The position numbers and the translations under genes were made by a program. Positions 7,663 to 14,295 of a stretch of DNA of 17,716 nt are shown piece by piece; the stretch's first letter is position 1, and each line of letters opens with the position of its first letter. The notes beneath the pieces are model-generated. The model saw nothing but the letters and a program-made list of their open reading frames with translations. It was not told where the DNA came from and did no database searches. This DNA comes from Promethearchaeota archaeon. Lineage in GTDB: Archaea; Asgardarchaeota; Lokiarchaeia; Sigynarchaeales; SOKP01. The DNA is taken from assembly GCA_019057775.1 (NCBI GenBank), contig JAHLWT010000316.1, forward strand, positions 1-17,716, given 5' to 3'.

Positions 7663-7851
7663 TCAAGATGAGATTCTTGTATATAATAAATTTCTCAAAA
7701 TATTAGCAACTAAAATTACCAATAACGCCCAGTTTACCGTGCCTTGTACAGTGAGGGATCCTACGAGAAATATACAGATACTATAGAATTTAACTAACGT
7801 ATAAAAATTTAAAAAAAGAAAGAATAAATCGCCCAGATAATTAAATTTCAA
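7663..7851 (-). CDS. Possible small two-helix membrane protein
   Basis: A 62-residue frame starting at a TTG (MKFNYLGDLFF) with AGGAG just upstream. It has two hydrophobic stretches, about residues 8-31 and 41-56, joined by GSLTVQGTVN. Base composition is less AT-rich here than in the flanks (for example GCACGGTAAACTGGGCG in coding sense), which favours real coding. Against it: no ATG start and no recognisable family, and AT-rich DNA often yields hydrophobic frames. Directly after its stop is GGAGGG and a broken frame with a zinc-knuckle-like CEVCGCD, so a two-gene unit is conceivable. Confidence 0.35.
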   Translation of the reverse strand: MKFNYLGDLFFLFLNFYTLVKFYSICIFLVGSLTVQGTVNWALLVILVANILRNLLYTRISS

Positions 7852-7968
7852 TACTCCTAATATTTTTTAACATTTATTTTAAATATCTGTACGCTCAAAC
7901 ACTTAGATTCAATAAAAATTTTGCTTGAATTAGTAATAAGATAAAAAAAAGTAATTAAATATATACTT

Positions 7969-8490
7969 TCAGTCCATGGCATAGCGTTTAGTCCATTGCT
8001 GAGCTTTATTCTCAAATTTTTTCAGGGCTCTGAAATATTGTTCACCTGCTTCATGATTTAATGGATCTCCAGGATTAAAGAAAGGAGCTTCATAGTGCAT
8101 CATACCTTTTAAAGCTTCTATGATATTTGTTAATGTTTTGCTCGGAGTCCACCCTGAAGCCCCGGTACTTGCATCTACCTTTCCGACTAGATCAGGATTA
8201 ATTAAGTCCAGGCATATATTAAGCTTTCCAGGGGGAATTGAGGAGTCTATGTTGGGATGCCACATTAATGTCACAGCATAAGCATAGGGGGGTGCGAACG
8301 GATAGTTCTCAGGGAACTTGATTTCAAACACAAATTTTCCCTCCCCATATGGAGTCCCTTTTTTCCCTATGATTGTTAGACGTAAATGATCAATACTTCT
8401 ACCCCATGGTTCTAAAATCACATGAGGTTCGTCTTTATATGCTTCCAATGCTTCCGTATAATCTGTTTCTTCTCTGATTATTATCACCAA
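7969..8490 (-). CDS. Ubiquitin-conjugating enzyme E2
   Basis: A 173-residue UBC-fold protein predicted to carry ubiquitin as a thioester on C93 and pass it to a substrate lysine with or without an E3. Visible family marks: FEIKFPENYPFAPP (55-68), the HPN motif at 78-80, GKLNICLDL with the catalytic cysteine C93, W114-P in GWTPSKTL, and DPLNHEAGEQYF after the central helix. Two insertions stand out. HPN to Cys is 15 residues instead of about 10, and Cys to Trp is 21 instead of about 8, the length found in UBE2G-type E2s. No ubiquitin, E1, RING or Rpn11-like gene is adjacent. The start is TTG at 8490 or GTG at 8487; a TATA box (TTTATAAG, 8504-8511) just upstream suggests a leaderless mRNA. Confidence 0.9.
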   Translation of the reverse strand: MVIIIREETDYTEALEAYKDEPHVILEPWGRSIDHLRLTIIGKKGTPYGEGKFVFEIKFPENYPFAPPYAYAVTLMWHPNIDSSIPPGKLNICLDLINPDLVGKVDASTGASGWTPSKTLTNIIEALKGMMHYEAPFFNPGDPLNHEAGEQYFRALKKFENKAQQWTKRYAMD

Positions 8491-8503
8491 TTCATGAATT
8501 TTG

Positions 8504-8511
8504 CTTATAAA
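8504..8511 (-). promoter_or_regulatory. TATA box of the E2 gene
   Basis: On the minus strand this reads TTTATAAG, about 20 bases ahead of the alternative TTG/GTG starts at 8490/8487. The ATG at 8494 is out of frame (it reads M-N-W-stop), so a non-ATG start is required. Confidence 0.45.
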
Positions 8512-8720
8512 TTGTAATAGTTATATTAGTTTAATTTTATAAAATTATTGATTACTTTTTAAAGAATATTTTACAGCAAAATTAACTTATGTTTTTTGCC
8601 ACAAAATTAATGGTTAATAATTTTATAAAGTCTATATATTTGAAGTTTTCTTAAACAGTATGATTTTATGCCCCAAAATTTTATAACTTATTTATGCTTG
8701 CTTTGTATTCTAAATCAAAA

Positions 8721-8740
8721 AAGCGTAAAAAATATATAAA
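8721..8740 (+). promoter_or_regulatory. Promoter (BRE plus TATA) of tRNA-Tyr
   Basis: AAGCGTAAAAA (BRE-like, purine-rich) is followed by ATATATAAA at 8732-8740. Transcription would start near 8761-8763, about 8-10 bases before the tRNA. Confidence 0.6.
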
Positions 8741-8807
8741 TTCTATAATTATTTATTTTTAAAAGACAATCCCTCCCTAACTCAGTGGTCAGAGTGCTCG
8801 GCTGTAG

Positions 8808-8856
8808 ATATTATCGCGTACTAAAGCTTGTAGCTAATGAAGTTACGTCAGCCGAA
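8808..8856 (+). other. tRNA-Tyr intron 1 (position 37/38, 49 nt)
   Basis: Placed by the need for a 7-base anticodon loop. The three-base bulges would be 8806-8808 and 8855-8857. The four-base central helix 8802-8805 with 8851-8854 has one mismatch and one wobble pair, so the splice motif is imperfect. An alternative helix CGGCTG with CAGCCG (8799-8804 with 8849-8854) could compete. The boundary could shift by one base. Confidence 0.7.
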
Positions 8857-8878
8857 ACCGAGCGGTCCCCGGCTCGAT

Positions 8879-8907
8879 ACACGGATTTATACCAAATCCT
8901 GCTAGAT
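8879..8907 (+). other. tRNA-Tyr intron 2 in the T-loop (position 59/60, 29 nt)
   Basis: A bulge-helix-bulge can be drawn. The outer helix is the T stem. The 3' bulge is ATT (8906-8908). The central helix is 8873-8876 with 8902-8905 (CTCG/CTAG, one C-T mismatch). The 5' bulge is ATA (8877-8879). The inner helix includes GGATTT (8883-8888) with AAATCC (8894-8899). Cutting after the second base of each bulge leaves exactly a 7-base T-loop. Confidence 0.75.
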
Positions 8908-9195
8908 TCCGGGGGGAGGGACCATTCTTCCTACTTTTTAAAAATATTAAAACCCAAAGGGGGAAATACTATAGGGAAATTATTTTTTTATTTGTTTTAA
9001 TCTACTTAATTTTTAATTTCAAAATATTTCCACGATTCACAGAAATCAATTCCTAGGTTTATCTTAATCCAAAAACTTCTTATTTTTAAAGCGATTATTT
9101 TTAATTAAAAAAGGTATTAAGGCTTAGCATTATGACTTAGGCTGAGCTGCAGAAAAGTTGATTAAAACGATTAAAATAGAGGCGTCAAGAGATTT

Positions 9196-9624
9196 ATGAG
9201 TGAAAATAATGGGGATATGGATCAGCATGAATTAGATAAAATTCGCATGAGAAAGATGAGAGCGATGGTTGAAGCTAAAATAAGAAAAGACGCAGCTCAG
9301 GAAAGAGTGGTGTCTATTTCAGATAAGATTGAATTTGTTTTAAAAGTTGTTTTAGCTCCTGATGCATATAACTATCTTAATAAGATAAAAGAAAGAGAAC
9401 CAAAGGTGTACCAAAGGATTTATGGAGAACTCATCAGTCCAGATGTCGTGCAAAGTATTGACTATTTAATCGCGATGATTCAAAGTAGGGGAGGTATTCT
9501 TCGAAAGATTCCGCTTGATGCAATTATATATTTGGAACGAAAAGTAAAGGGAATTCGGTCTAAAATTCAAGTAAAGCGAGGAGATGAAATGATGGATTTA
9601 GGTTCTTACCTTACAAAAGAATAA
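9196..9624 (+). CDS. PDCD5-family DNA-binding protein (TFAR19-related)
   Basis: A 142-residue protein. The charged N-terminal helix (HELDKIRMRKMRAMVEAKIRK, about 11-31) and the helical core with LAPDAYNYLNKIK and LISPDVVQSIDYLIAMIQSRG match the archaeal/eukaryotic PDCD5 family. The C-terminal signature is LERKVKGIRSKIQVKRGDEM. Archaeal members are small DNA-binding helical bundles whose exact job is not settled. At 142 residues it is longer than the usual 110-125, with extra length at both ends. A TATA-like GATTAAAATAG (about 9168-9178) lies about 25 bases ahead of the ATG. It stands alone here, without the ribosomal-protein neighbours seen in some archaea. Confidence 0.88.
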   Translation: MSENNGDMDQHELDKIRMRKMRAMVEAKIRKDAAQERVVSISDKIEFVLKVVLAPDAYNYLNKIKEREPKVYQRIYGELISPDVVQSIDYLIAMIQSRGGILRKIPLDAIIYLERKVKGIRSKIQVKRGDEMMDLGSYLTKE

Positions 9625-9653
9625 AGATTACTTTATGTGTGAAGGATTCTAGG

Positions 9654-10208
9654 TTATTGTTCTCTTCCTGATATTATTGCCACTACTTCCCATTCATCAT
9701 TTGGAAGCGAATTTGCTGATATATCAAAAAATTGAAATGCAAAGGGTCTACCAAAGATTTGTTCAACCATAAATCCAAATGAACTTATTGCGAAGATAAA
9801 AAGCCTTTTAAGAATAGCTTCAGTTTTAACTTGAATATTTAGTTGGTGCATCACATCTTCTACAATACTTACTTCTTTCTCATTATAATGGTACTTGAAA
9901 ACGAGCTTAAAATCAACTGGAGTGGGTGCTTCTGGGTCAGAATAAGATAACCCTCGCTTCCGAAAGTGAAAAAATGCATTTAAGTAAAAAGAAAATATCT
10001 CTTCATGATGATCTGATAAAAGATGGGAGATTCGAGAACGATCTTTATATTCTGGCCAATAATTTTGCATTAATTCCAGAAGTCGTGGATAATTCTTATA
10101 TTTATTCTCGCTTTCCTTTTTTAAAAAATTGAGTAATTGATTCTTAAGTGGTTTGAATTCAGACTGCTGGCCGACTCGAGTTATGAATTTTCGGAAGTTA
10201 ACACTCAT
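9654..10208 (-). CDS. Unknown soluble protein, probably Asgard-specific
   Basis: A 184-residue protein starting MSVNFRKFITRVGQQSEFK. Residues 1-85 are helical and basic; residues 90-184 alternate strands and helices (VDFKLVFKYHYNEKEVSIVEDVMHQL; WEVVAIISGREQ at the end). I recognise no motif or family. There is no signal peptide, and hydrophobic stretches such as LKRLFIFAISSFGFMVEQIF are too broken to be a clear membrane span. It converges on the PDCD5 gene, with stop codons 30 bases apart. TATA-like TTTTTATCAA (about 10231-10241) lies about 28 bases before the ATG. Confidence 0.7.
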   Translation of the reverse strand: MSVNFRKFITRVGQQSEFKPLKNQLLNFLKKESENKYKNYPRLLELMQNYWPEYKDRSRISHLLSDHHEEIFSFYLNAFFHFRKRGLSYSDPEAPTPVDFKLVFKYHYNEKEVSIVEDVMHQLNIQVKTEAILKRLFIFAISSFGFMVEQIFGRPFAFQFFDISANSLPNDEWEVVAIISGREQ

Positions 10209-10380
10209 TTCTAAGAGGATGATAAATTTCTTGATAAAAACTATTTACTTAGATATTTATTTTTACGTATGATATTTTGATAATACTAGTTCTATTATAT
10301 TTTACTAATTATATACAGAAATTTAGTTTTTATAAATTATGGTAATAAAATTAAAAGGAAACTTGGTTTTAATTACTATT

Positions 10381-11577
10381 ATGATGGTGGATAAAGTAAG
10401 CCTTATTTTTACAGAGGACTACCAGAAATACAATTTTGGGGAAAATCATCCCTTACGTCCTTTACGACTTCAACTGACATATAGTTTGTTTGAAAAACTG
10501 AATCTATTAGAACACGAAAGGCTCGAGACTATAAAACCTCGAGTAGCAACTCAAGAAGAAATTGAAAGAGTTCATTCACCAAAATATGTAGATACCGTAA
10601 AAAAATTAAGTGTGAATCCCGAGGATAAGTCTATACATCCTTATTTATATGGGTTAGGTCCTGGTGATAACCCAATTTTCGAAGGAATGTATGAAGCATC
10701 GGCATTAGTATGCGGGGCAAGTATCATAGCTGCAGATAAAGTATGGAATGAAGAAGAATTTAAAGTGGCTTTTAATCCCGCTGGAGGGTTACACCATGCC
10801 ATGAAAGAAAAGGCTTCAGGATTCTGTATTTTTAATGATATTGGAGTAGCAGTTGCCCATTTAAAGAAATTATATAAAGATATTAGAATTGCATATGTGG
10901 ATATTGACTGTCACCATGGAGATGGCGTACAATGGTTATTTTACGACGATCCTAATGTTCTTACTATTTCATATCATCAGGATGGACGATCTTTATTTCC
11001 CGGAACGGGTAGTGTTAATGAAATTGGAGAAGGAGATGGTAAAGGGTTTTCTATTAACTTTCCCTTAATTCCGGGTACTAATAATAAATCATTTTTGAAT
11101 TTATTCAGGAAAACAACACCTACCATATTAGAAACATACGCACCAGATATTTTAATAACCCAACTCGGTGTCGATACTTATTATAATGACCCCTTGACAC
11201 AAATGGGATTTTCCTTATCAGTTTATAGAGATATAGCTCAAACTTTGAAAACAAGTGCCCGTGAATATTGCCAGAACAAATGGCTAGCAGTAGGAGGAGG
11301 AGGTTATTTAATGACCGCAGTCCCGAGAGCTTGGGCTATTTTCTTAGCAAGAATGCTTGATGTTGAATTAAAGAACGAGTTACCTGATAACTGGATAAAA
11401 GAAGTTAAAAAGTATGTTCCTCATGAGGATACTCCTTATTTATTATGGGATAAGGGTGATAAAGTTGATGTTCAATATCTTTCTCATCCTGAACTCGCTA
11501 TGAAAATTATTGATTATACTAAATCATTGATAGAAATAATGAATGACAAATATCTACCAAACTTGATAAAAGCCTGA
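10381..11577 (+). CDS. Histone deacetylase / AcuC-family zinc deacetylase
   Basis: A 398-residue arginase-fold enzyme that should remove acetyl groups from lysines with a zinc ion. In this numbering: YNFGENHPLRPLR (17-29), catalytic His pair H138-H139 in GGLHHAMKEKASGFC, zinc ligands D176 and H178 in VDIDCHHGDG, zinc ligand D265 in QLGVDTYYNDPL, and catalytic tyrosine Y309 in GGGGY. All expected active-site residues are present, so it should be active. Target may be acetyl-CoA synthetase (as for AcuC), histones or other proteins; sequence alone does not tell. The start could be 14 codons upstream at 10339. I prefer 10381 because relatives begin near KVSLIFTEDY and a TATA-like TTTTTATAAATT lies directly against 10339. 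But ATTATATAC at 10308-10316 would fit a leaderless start at 10339. Confidence 0.93.
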   Translation: MMVDKVSLIFTEDYQKYNFGENHPLRPLRLQLTYSLFEKLNLLEHERLETIKPRVATQEEIERVHSPKYVDTVKKLSVNPEDKSIHPYLYGLGPGDNPIFEGMYEASALVCGASIIAADKVWNEEEFKVAFNPAGGLHHAMKEKASGFCIFNDIGVAVAHLKKLYKDIRIAYVDIDCHHGDGVQWLFYDDPNVLTISYHQDGRSLFPGTGSVNEIGEGDGKGFSINFPLIPGTNNKSFLNLFRKTTPTILETYAPDILITQLGVDTYYNDPLTQMGFSLSVYRDIAQTLKTSAREYCQNKWLAVGGGGYLMTAVPRAWAIFLARMLDVELKNELPDNWIKEVKKYVPHEDTPYLLWDKGDKVDVQYLSHPELAMKIIDYTKSLIEIMNDKYLPNLIKA

Positions 11578-11694
11578 TAAGTATAATCTAATAATCCATT
11601 CTAAAACATTTTATAAATTCAACAAACTCTTTATCTTTTTATTTTTAGATTCAATCTTAGATTTAGTATAGAGAAAGCATATACTAAGGGCAAA

Positions 11695-12525
11695 ATGAGC
11701 AAAAACTTATTATTAGAAAGTACGAAATCAGAATCTTTTTATCATAAATCAATTAAACATTTAATTTTTAAGTACGCTACAGAAAGGAATAAGACAATTA
11801 TCGAGAAATCACTTGAAAAATATATAAGTAATAGAAGAGCAGACGTTTACTTCAAACTGAAATCCGGTGATGAAATAGTTGTAGAAGTTCAAAACTCAAA
11901 AATCACTGTAAAGGAGATTAAAATGCGTACAGAAGATTATAATAAAAAAGGTATATACGTGTTATGGATACTTCATGGAATGGGCTCCTGTGTTGCTTCC
12001 TCGAAACTTCCTGAAAATACTCAAGATAGCAAGATCAGTACAGTGGAAAATTACTTACATAGAATATATTTGGGGAGAGTTTACTATGTTAATCTAAATA
12101 TTAATAAACACGAGACCACAATTTCCGCCCCCTTCGCTCTCCATTTTTCCCCTTCATCAAAAAAAAAGAACCGAAAAATGTTCCATTCTCACTATGATAA
12201 ATATTTTATAAGAAACATCACTTACAATAAAATTCCAAATTGGAACCTTCTTACCGTAAATTACAACGGGCTCAAATTAGCCCGATTCTATGATAAAAAT
12301 ATAAAAAGTGTGTTAAAAAATGAAATTTATAGATATGTAGTAAGTAATATTGAACATACTCAGAAACAGTTTAAATACAAAACTATAAAGAAATTAGTGT
12401 TAAATCAGTTTACTCCTAAGTATGGAAAATATCTAATTTTAAATACCTTATCAAATTTGATTAAAGAAAAAAAAATAGATCTAGATGAGAAATATATTTC
12501 AAAAATAAAAAAAGAGATTCATTGA
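11695..12525 (+). CDS. CoiA-like PD-(D/E)XK nuclease-domain protein
   Basis: A 276-residue protein whose first 95 residues match the CoiA-like competence family pattern. It has a helix with ESFYHKSIKHLIF (13-25), then SNRRADVYF (D50), then DEIVVEVQNSKIT (E64, Q66) and MRTEDYNKKGIYVLWIL. These are the RxAD and ExQ positions of the restriction-endonuclease-like fold, so DNA cleavage is plausible; the sequence shows the domain, not the substrate. In bacteria CoiA acts in natural transformation, and related domains occur in DNA repair and defence. The C-terminal 180 residues are basic, lysine-rich and unrecognised; they may bind nucleic acid. TATA-like TTTAGTATAG (about 11663-11672) lies 28 bases upstream. 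No competence or restriction genes are adjacent. Confidence 0.75.
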   Translation: MSKNLLLESTKSESFYHKSIKHLIFKYATERNKTIIEKSLEKYISNRRADVYFKLKSGDEIVVEVQNSKITVKEIKMRTEDYNKKGIYVLWILHGMGSCVASSKLPENTQDSKISTVENYLHRIYLGRVYYVNLNINKHETTISAPFALHFSPSSKKKNRKMFHSHYDKYFIRNITYNKIPNWNLLTVNYNGLKLARFYDKNIKSVLKNEIYRYVVSNIEHTQKQFKYKTIKKLVLNQFTPKYGKYLILNTLSNLIKEKKIDLDEKYISKIKKEIH

Positions 12526-12819
12526 TCCCAAAAATCCCAATATTTTGCTTAGAAAAAAGGAGTAGTAAAGAACCGGATACCATGACTCAAAGAAATTATA
12601 AAAGAGGAGACGTATTTATCTAATAACAGGGTTAAGGGTTGAGGTATTTAGCCGATTCAACGGCATTAGGTATAAGAATATATTTTTTGGCATGGTTATC
12701 CGATCTTTTTTTAACAATTAAAAAAATAGTAAAGAAAATATTTAAGTTTTCCCATAATTCACATGACAAAATAGAAAATGAACTTTCTAATAATTTATTA
12801 AGTAATTGAAGAGCTAACA
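12526..12819. other. Intergenic region with possible gene leftovers
   Basis: No confident gene. A short plus-strand frame at about 12582 (MTQRNYKRGDVFI-stop) has a YKRGDVFI start resembling MazF/PemK toxins, but ends at once. A 62-codon minus-strand frame (12632-12820) has a plausible C-terminus (AKKYILIPNAVESAKYLNP) but begins with a GTG directly against a TATA-like box. Neither can be supported as a gene. Confidence 0.3.
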
Positions 12820-12856
12820 CTTATAAAACAAGAAAAGATAATTGATTCAGGATGCT

Positions 12857-13048
12857 ATGGATGAATTCATTAATAAAAAGGACTTTAGAGATTTCTATCG
12901 AAGTGCGTTTTGTGCTATTGCGAAATTTGGTCTACAATTAGACGCGAAGCATGAAGATCTATTTAATTCTGAGGAGTGGTCTAATCCCATACGGAAGGAT
13001 GAGTTAATAAAAAAGGTTAAGAAATTTTTAGTTAAACATATTAAATGA
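12857..13048 (+). CDS. Small acidic-basic protein of unknown function
   Basis: A 63-residue protein starting MDEFINKKDFRDFYRSAFC. It is soluble and probably helical, ending in a lysine-rich helix (LIKKVKKFLVKHIK). A TTG five codons earlier is possible, but ACTTATAAAA (about 12820-12829) lies roughly 30 bases before the ATG at 12857, as for the leaderless genes here. It has no recognised family. Composition supports coding: acidic and aromatic residues are well spaced with a glycine and two tryptophan/phenylalanine anchors. Confidence 0.5.
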   Translation: MDEFINKKDFRDFYRSAFCAIAKFGLQLDAKHEDLFNSEEWSNPIRKDELIKKVKKFLVKHIK

Positions 13049-13070
13049 TTGAGAATGTATTTTAGGTTTA

Positions 13071-13465
13071 TTACTTATTCCTTCTAAGAAACAAAGGTTC
13101 CCATTCTTTTCCTTCATGTTTTCCTCGTCTCCATAATATGGGTAATGTGGAAGTAGGAACATTATAATAGAATACAATTAATTTCTGGGAATTACCGTAT
13201 CCTAACGCTCTCTCTTCTTTAATTTCTTCTGTCCAATTAACTTTATCAGAAAATAATTGAATGCCAATTTCTCTACAACGGCGTTTATAACAAAAAAATA
13301 ATAATCGATATCATCATTATTAGTGAAGATTTCAGCAACGTTTCCAAATACGAGCTCAATTTTATCTTTCTCTTGGGATTCTCCGTTTTCCACTTTCAAG
13401 ATTCCCCAATTTTCAAGCAACCTTTTTAATATTTCTGCCGATTTAGCGAGACTCTTAAATGAATT
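13071..13465 (-). pseudogene. Disrupted gene of unknown function with a frameshift at a 7-base A/T run
   Basis: Two good coding segments lie in different frames. The upstream part reads NSFKSLAKSAEILKRLLENW ... DKIELVFGNVAEIF ... NNDDIDYYFF. After a run of seven A (13292-13298 on the plus strand) it breaks, and a different frame reads CREIGIQLFSDKVNWTEEI ... GYGNSQKLIVFYYNVPTST ... KHEGKEWEPLFLRRNK-stop at 13071. One base gained or lost in the run would rejoin them into a protein of about 130 residues. No start codon fits the upstream end, so the 5' end is missing too. A homopolymer sequencing error could explain the shift but not the missing start. No family recognised. Confidence 0.55.
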
Positions 13466-13798
13466 ACATAAGTATATTGCGAAATTTAATAATCTGCTTT
13501 AATTATTTTACTTTTGTGCTTACCTACACTAAGCAATAAAGGTTTATGTGCTGATGTAAAAAATAAGAATATAAATTATCCAAAAGTTTCATCTTTTTAC
13601 TCATCTCTCGGAGATTTTAACAACGGAGATTTTGTCTATAATCTTACATTTGAGCCCATCGAATTTCCGAAATTACCTTTCAGTATCTGGTTGATAATTC
13701 TAGCTCCTATACTTCTAATTATAAGCTTTTCATTTATAGAATTGATTTACTTTTTTATTGAAGGTAGAAAAGATTATGAGCTTAGGCGTTTTCGGTAA
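13459..13798 (+). pseudogene. Secreted/membrane protein gene, probably frameshifted near its start
   Basis: The open frame from 13493 reads ALIILLLCLPTLSNKGLCAD, a good hydrophobic signal-peptide core, but has no start codon. An ATG at 13459 in another frame reads MNYISILRNLIIC, a good signal-peptide start, so a one-base shift near 13493 would join the two. The rest has a short extracellular part ending YNLTFEPIEFPKLPF, one membrane segment (IWLIILAPILLIISFSFIELIYFF) and a charged tail (EGRKDYELRRFR). At about 110 residues it is short for this type of surface protein, so internal loss is also possible. The alternative is a small intact gene using TTG at 13514. Confidence 0.45.
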
Positions 13799-13804
13799 TT
13801 TAGA

Positions 13805-13954
13805 TCAAAACCGGTTCTTTAGGGACTCTAGTAATAGTAAAAAGGGGGATATTGCCTTTATTTCTATAATTACATGGGTTCTCCTAAAATCTAATTTCCA
13901 ATCACATAAAGCACATAAACCCTTTCCATATTTGTCTTTGAATAATTCAATCAT
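13805..13954 (-). CDS. Possible 49-residue zinc-knuckle micro-protein
   Basis: A short minus-strand frame starting MIELFKDKYGKGLCALCDWK, with one CxxC and a following RRTHVIIEIKAISP that resembles the second half of an HNH-type zinc motif. It lacks the full HNH residues and is short, so it could be a fragment of such a nuclease or a chance frame. It lies just inside the right-hand repeat module, and one more palindrome unit (TGTATTACAA, about 13984) sits upstream of its start. Confidence 0.25.
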   Translation of the reverse strand: MIELFKDKYGKGLCALCDWKLDFRRTHVIIEIKAISPFLLLLESLKNRF

Positions 13955-14059
13955 GTTTCGAATTATTTAAAATTAGTTCTTACTGTATTACAAAAATGTT
14001 GATAATTATATATTAAAATAAAACGAAAATTTGCCTATTTCCAATTAATATAAAGAATA

Positions 14060-14232
14060 GTAACTTTTTATACAGGATTTTAAAATTATTTTTATAAGGT
14101 TTCTAGAAATTAATCAAGACTCACATCAATCTATTTTTGCTTGTCAATTTAATTCCCTAGTTGCCTTTTCTCTTTCTTTTATTGTATTACATAAAACATT
14201 TTATTGTATTACACATATTTTAATTATATTAC
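14060..14232 (-). repeat. Right copy of inverted repeat module
   Basis: The reverse complement of the left module. 14095-14177 matches 392-474 at 82 of 83 positions. Similarity continues inward to 14060 (GTAACTTTTTATAC is shared) and outward through palindrome-related units at 14182 (TTGTATTAC), 14204 (TTGTATTAC) and 14224 (TTATATTAC), in steps of 22 and 20 bases. The array faces the promoter of the gene at 14296. The two copies lie about 13.6 kb apart in head-on orientation. Confidence 0.85.
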
Positions 14233-14295
14233 ATACCAATTTTCTTTCTGAGATATAATAGATAGGTTAAATAGACGGATTCATAAAGCGTATCG

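Larger units (their letters stand above)
8771..8924 (+). tRNA. tRNA-Tyr (GUA) with two introns and encoded CCA
   Basis: The spliced product folds as a complete cloverleaf. Acceptor stem 8771-8777 with 8914-8920 (7 perfect pairs). D stem 8780-8783 with 8792-8795, loop AGTGGTCA. Anticodon stem 8797-8801 with 8858-8862 (5 pairs). Loop CTGTAG|A gives anticodon GTA at 8804-8806. Variable loop CGGTC. T stem 8868-8872 with 8909-8913 (5 pairs). C1-G72 and A73 are the archaeal tyrosine identity elements, and CCA is encoded at 8922-8924. Intron 1, 8808-8856 (49 nt), sits at the usual 37/38. Intron 2, 8879-8907 (29 nt), sits in the T-loop between 59 and 60; removing it gives the 7-base loop CTCGATT. A T-rich tract follows the gene as a terminator. 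Confidence 0.92.

Noticed and set aside
8785..9000. A 71-codon plus-strand frame over the tRNA
   Set aside because: It lies across the tRNA-Tyr exons and introns and has no family; it is a by-product of the RNA gene.
9926..10132. Plus-strand 68-codon frame
   Set aside because: Antisense to the 9654-10208 gene, which has better length and composition and a promoter.
12582..12623. MazF-like start YKRGDVFI
   Set aside because: The frame stops after 13 codons and no continuation in other frames resembles the toxin.
13758..13970. Plus-strand 70-codon frame
   Set aside because: Overlaps the end of the 13459-13798 gene and is antisense to a minus-strand frame with better composition; no family.
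298..14232. A single 14-kb transposon bounded by the inverted repeats
   Set aside because: The interior carries tRNA-Tyr and core-type genes, with no transposase or integrase and no target-site duplication seen, so a dispersed element fits better.
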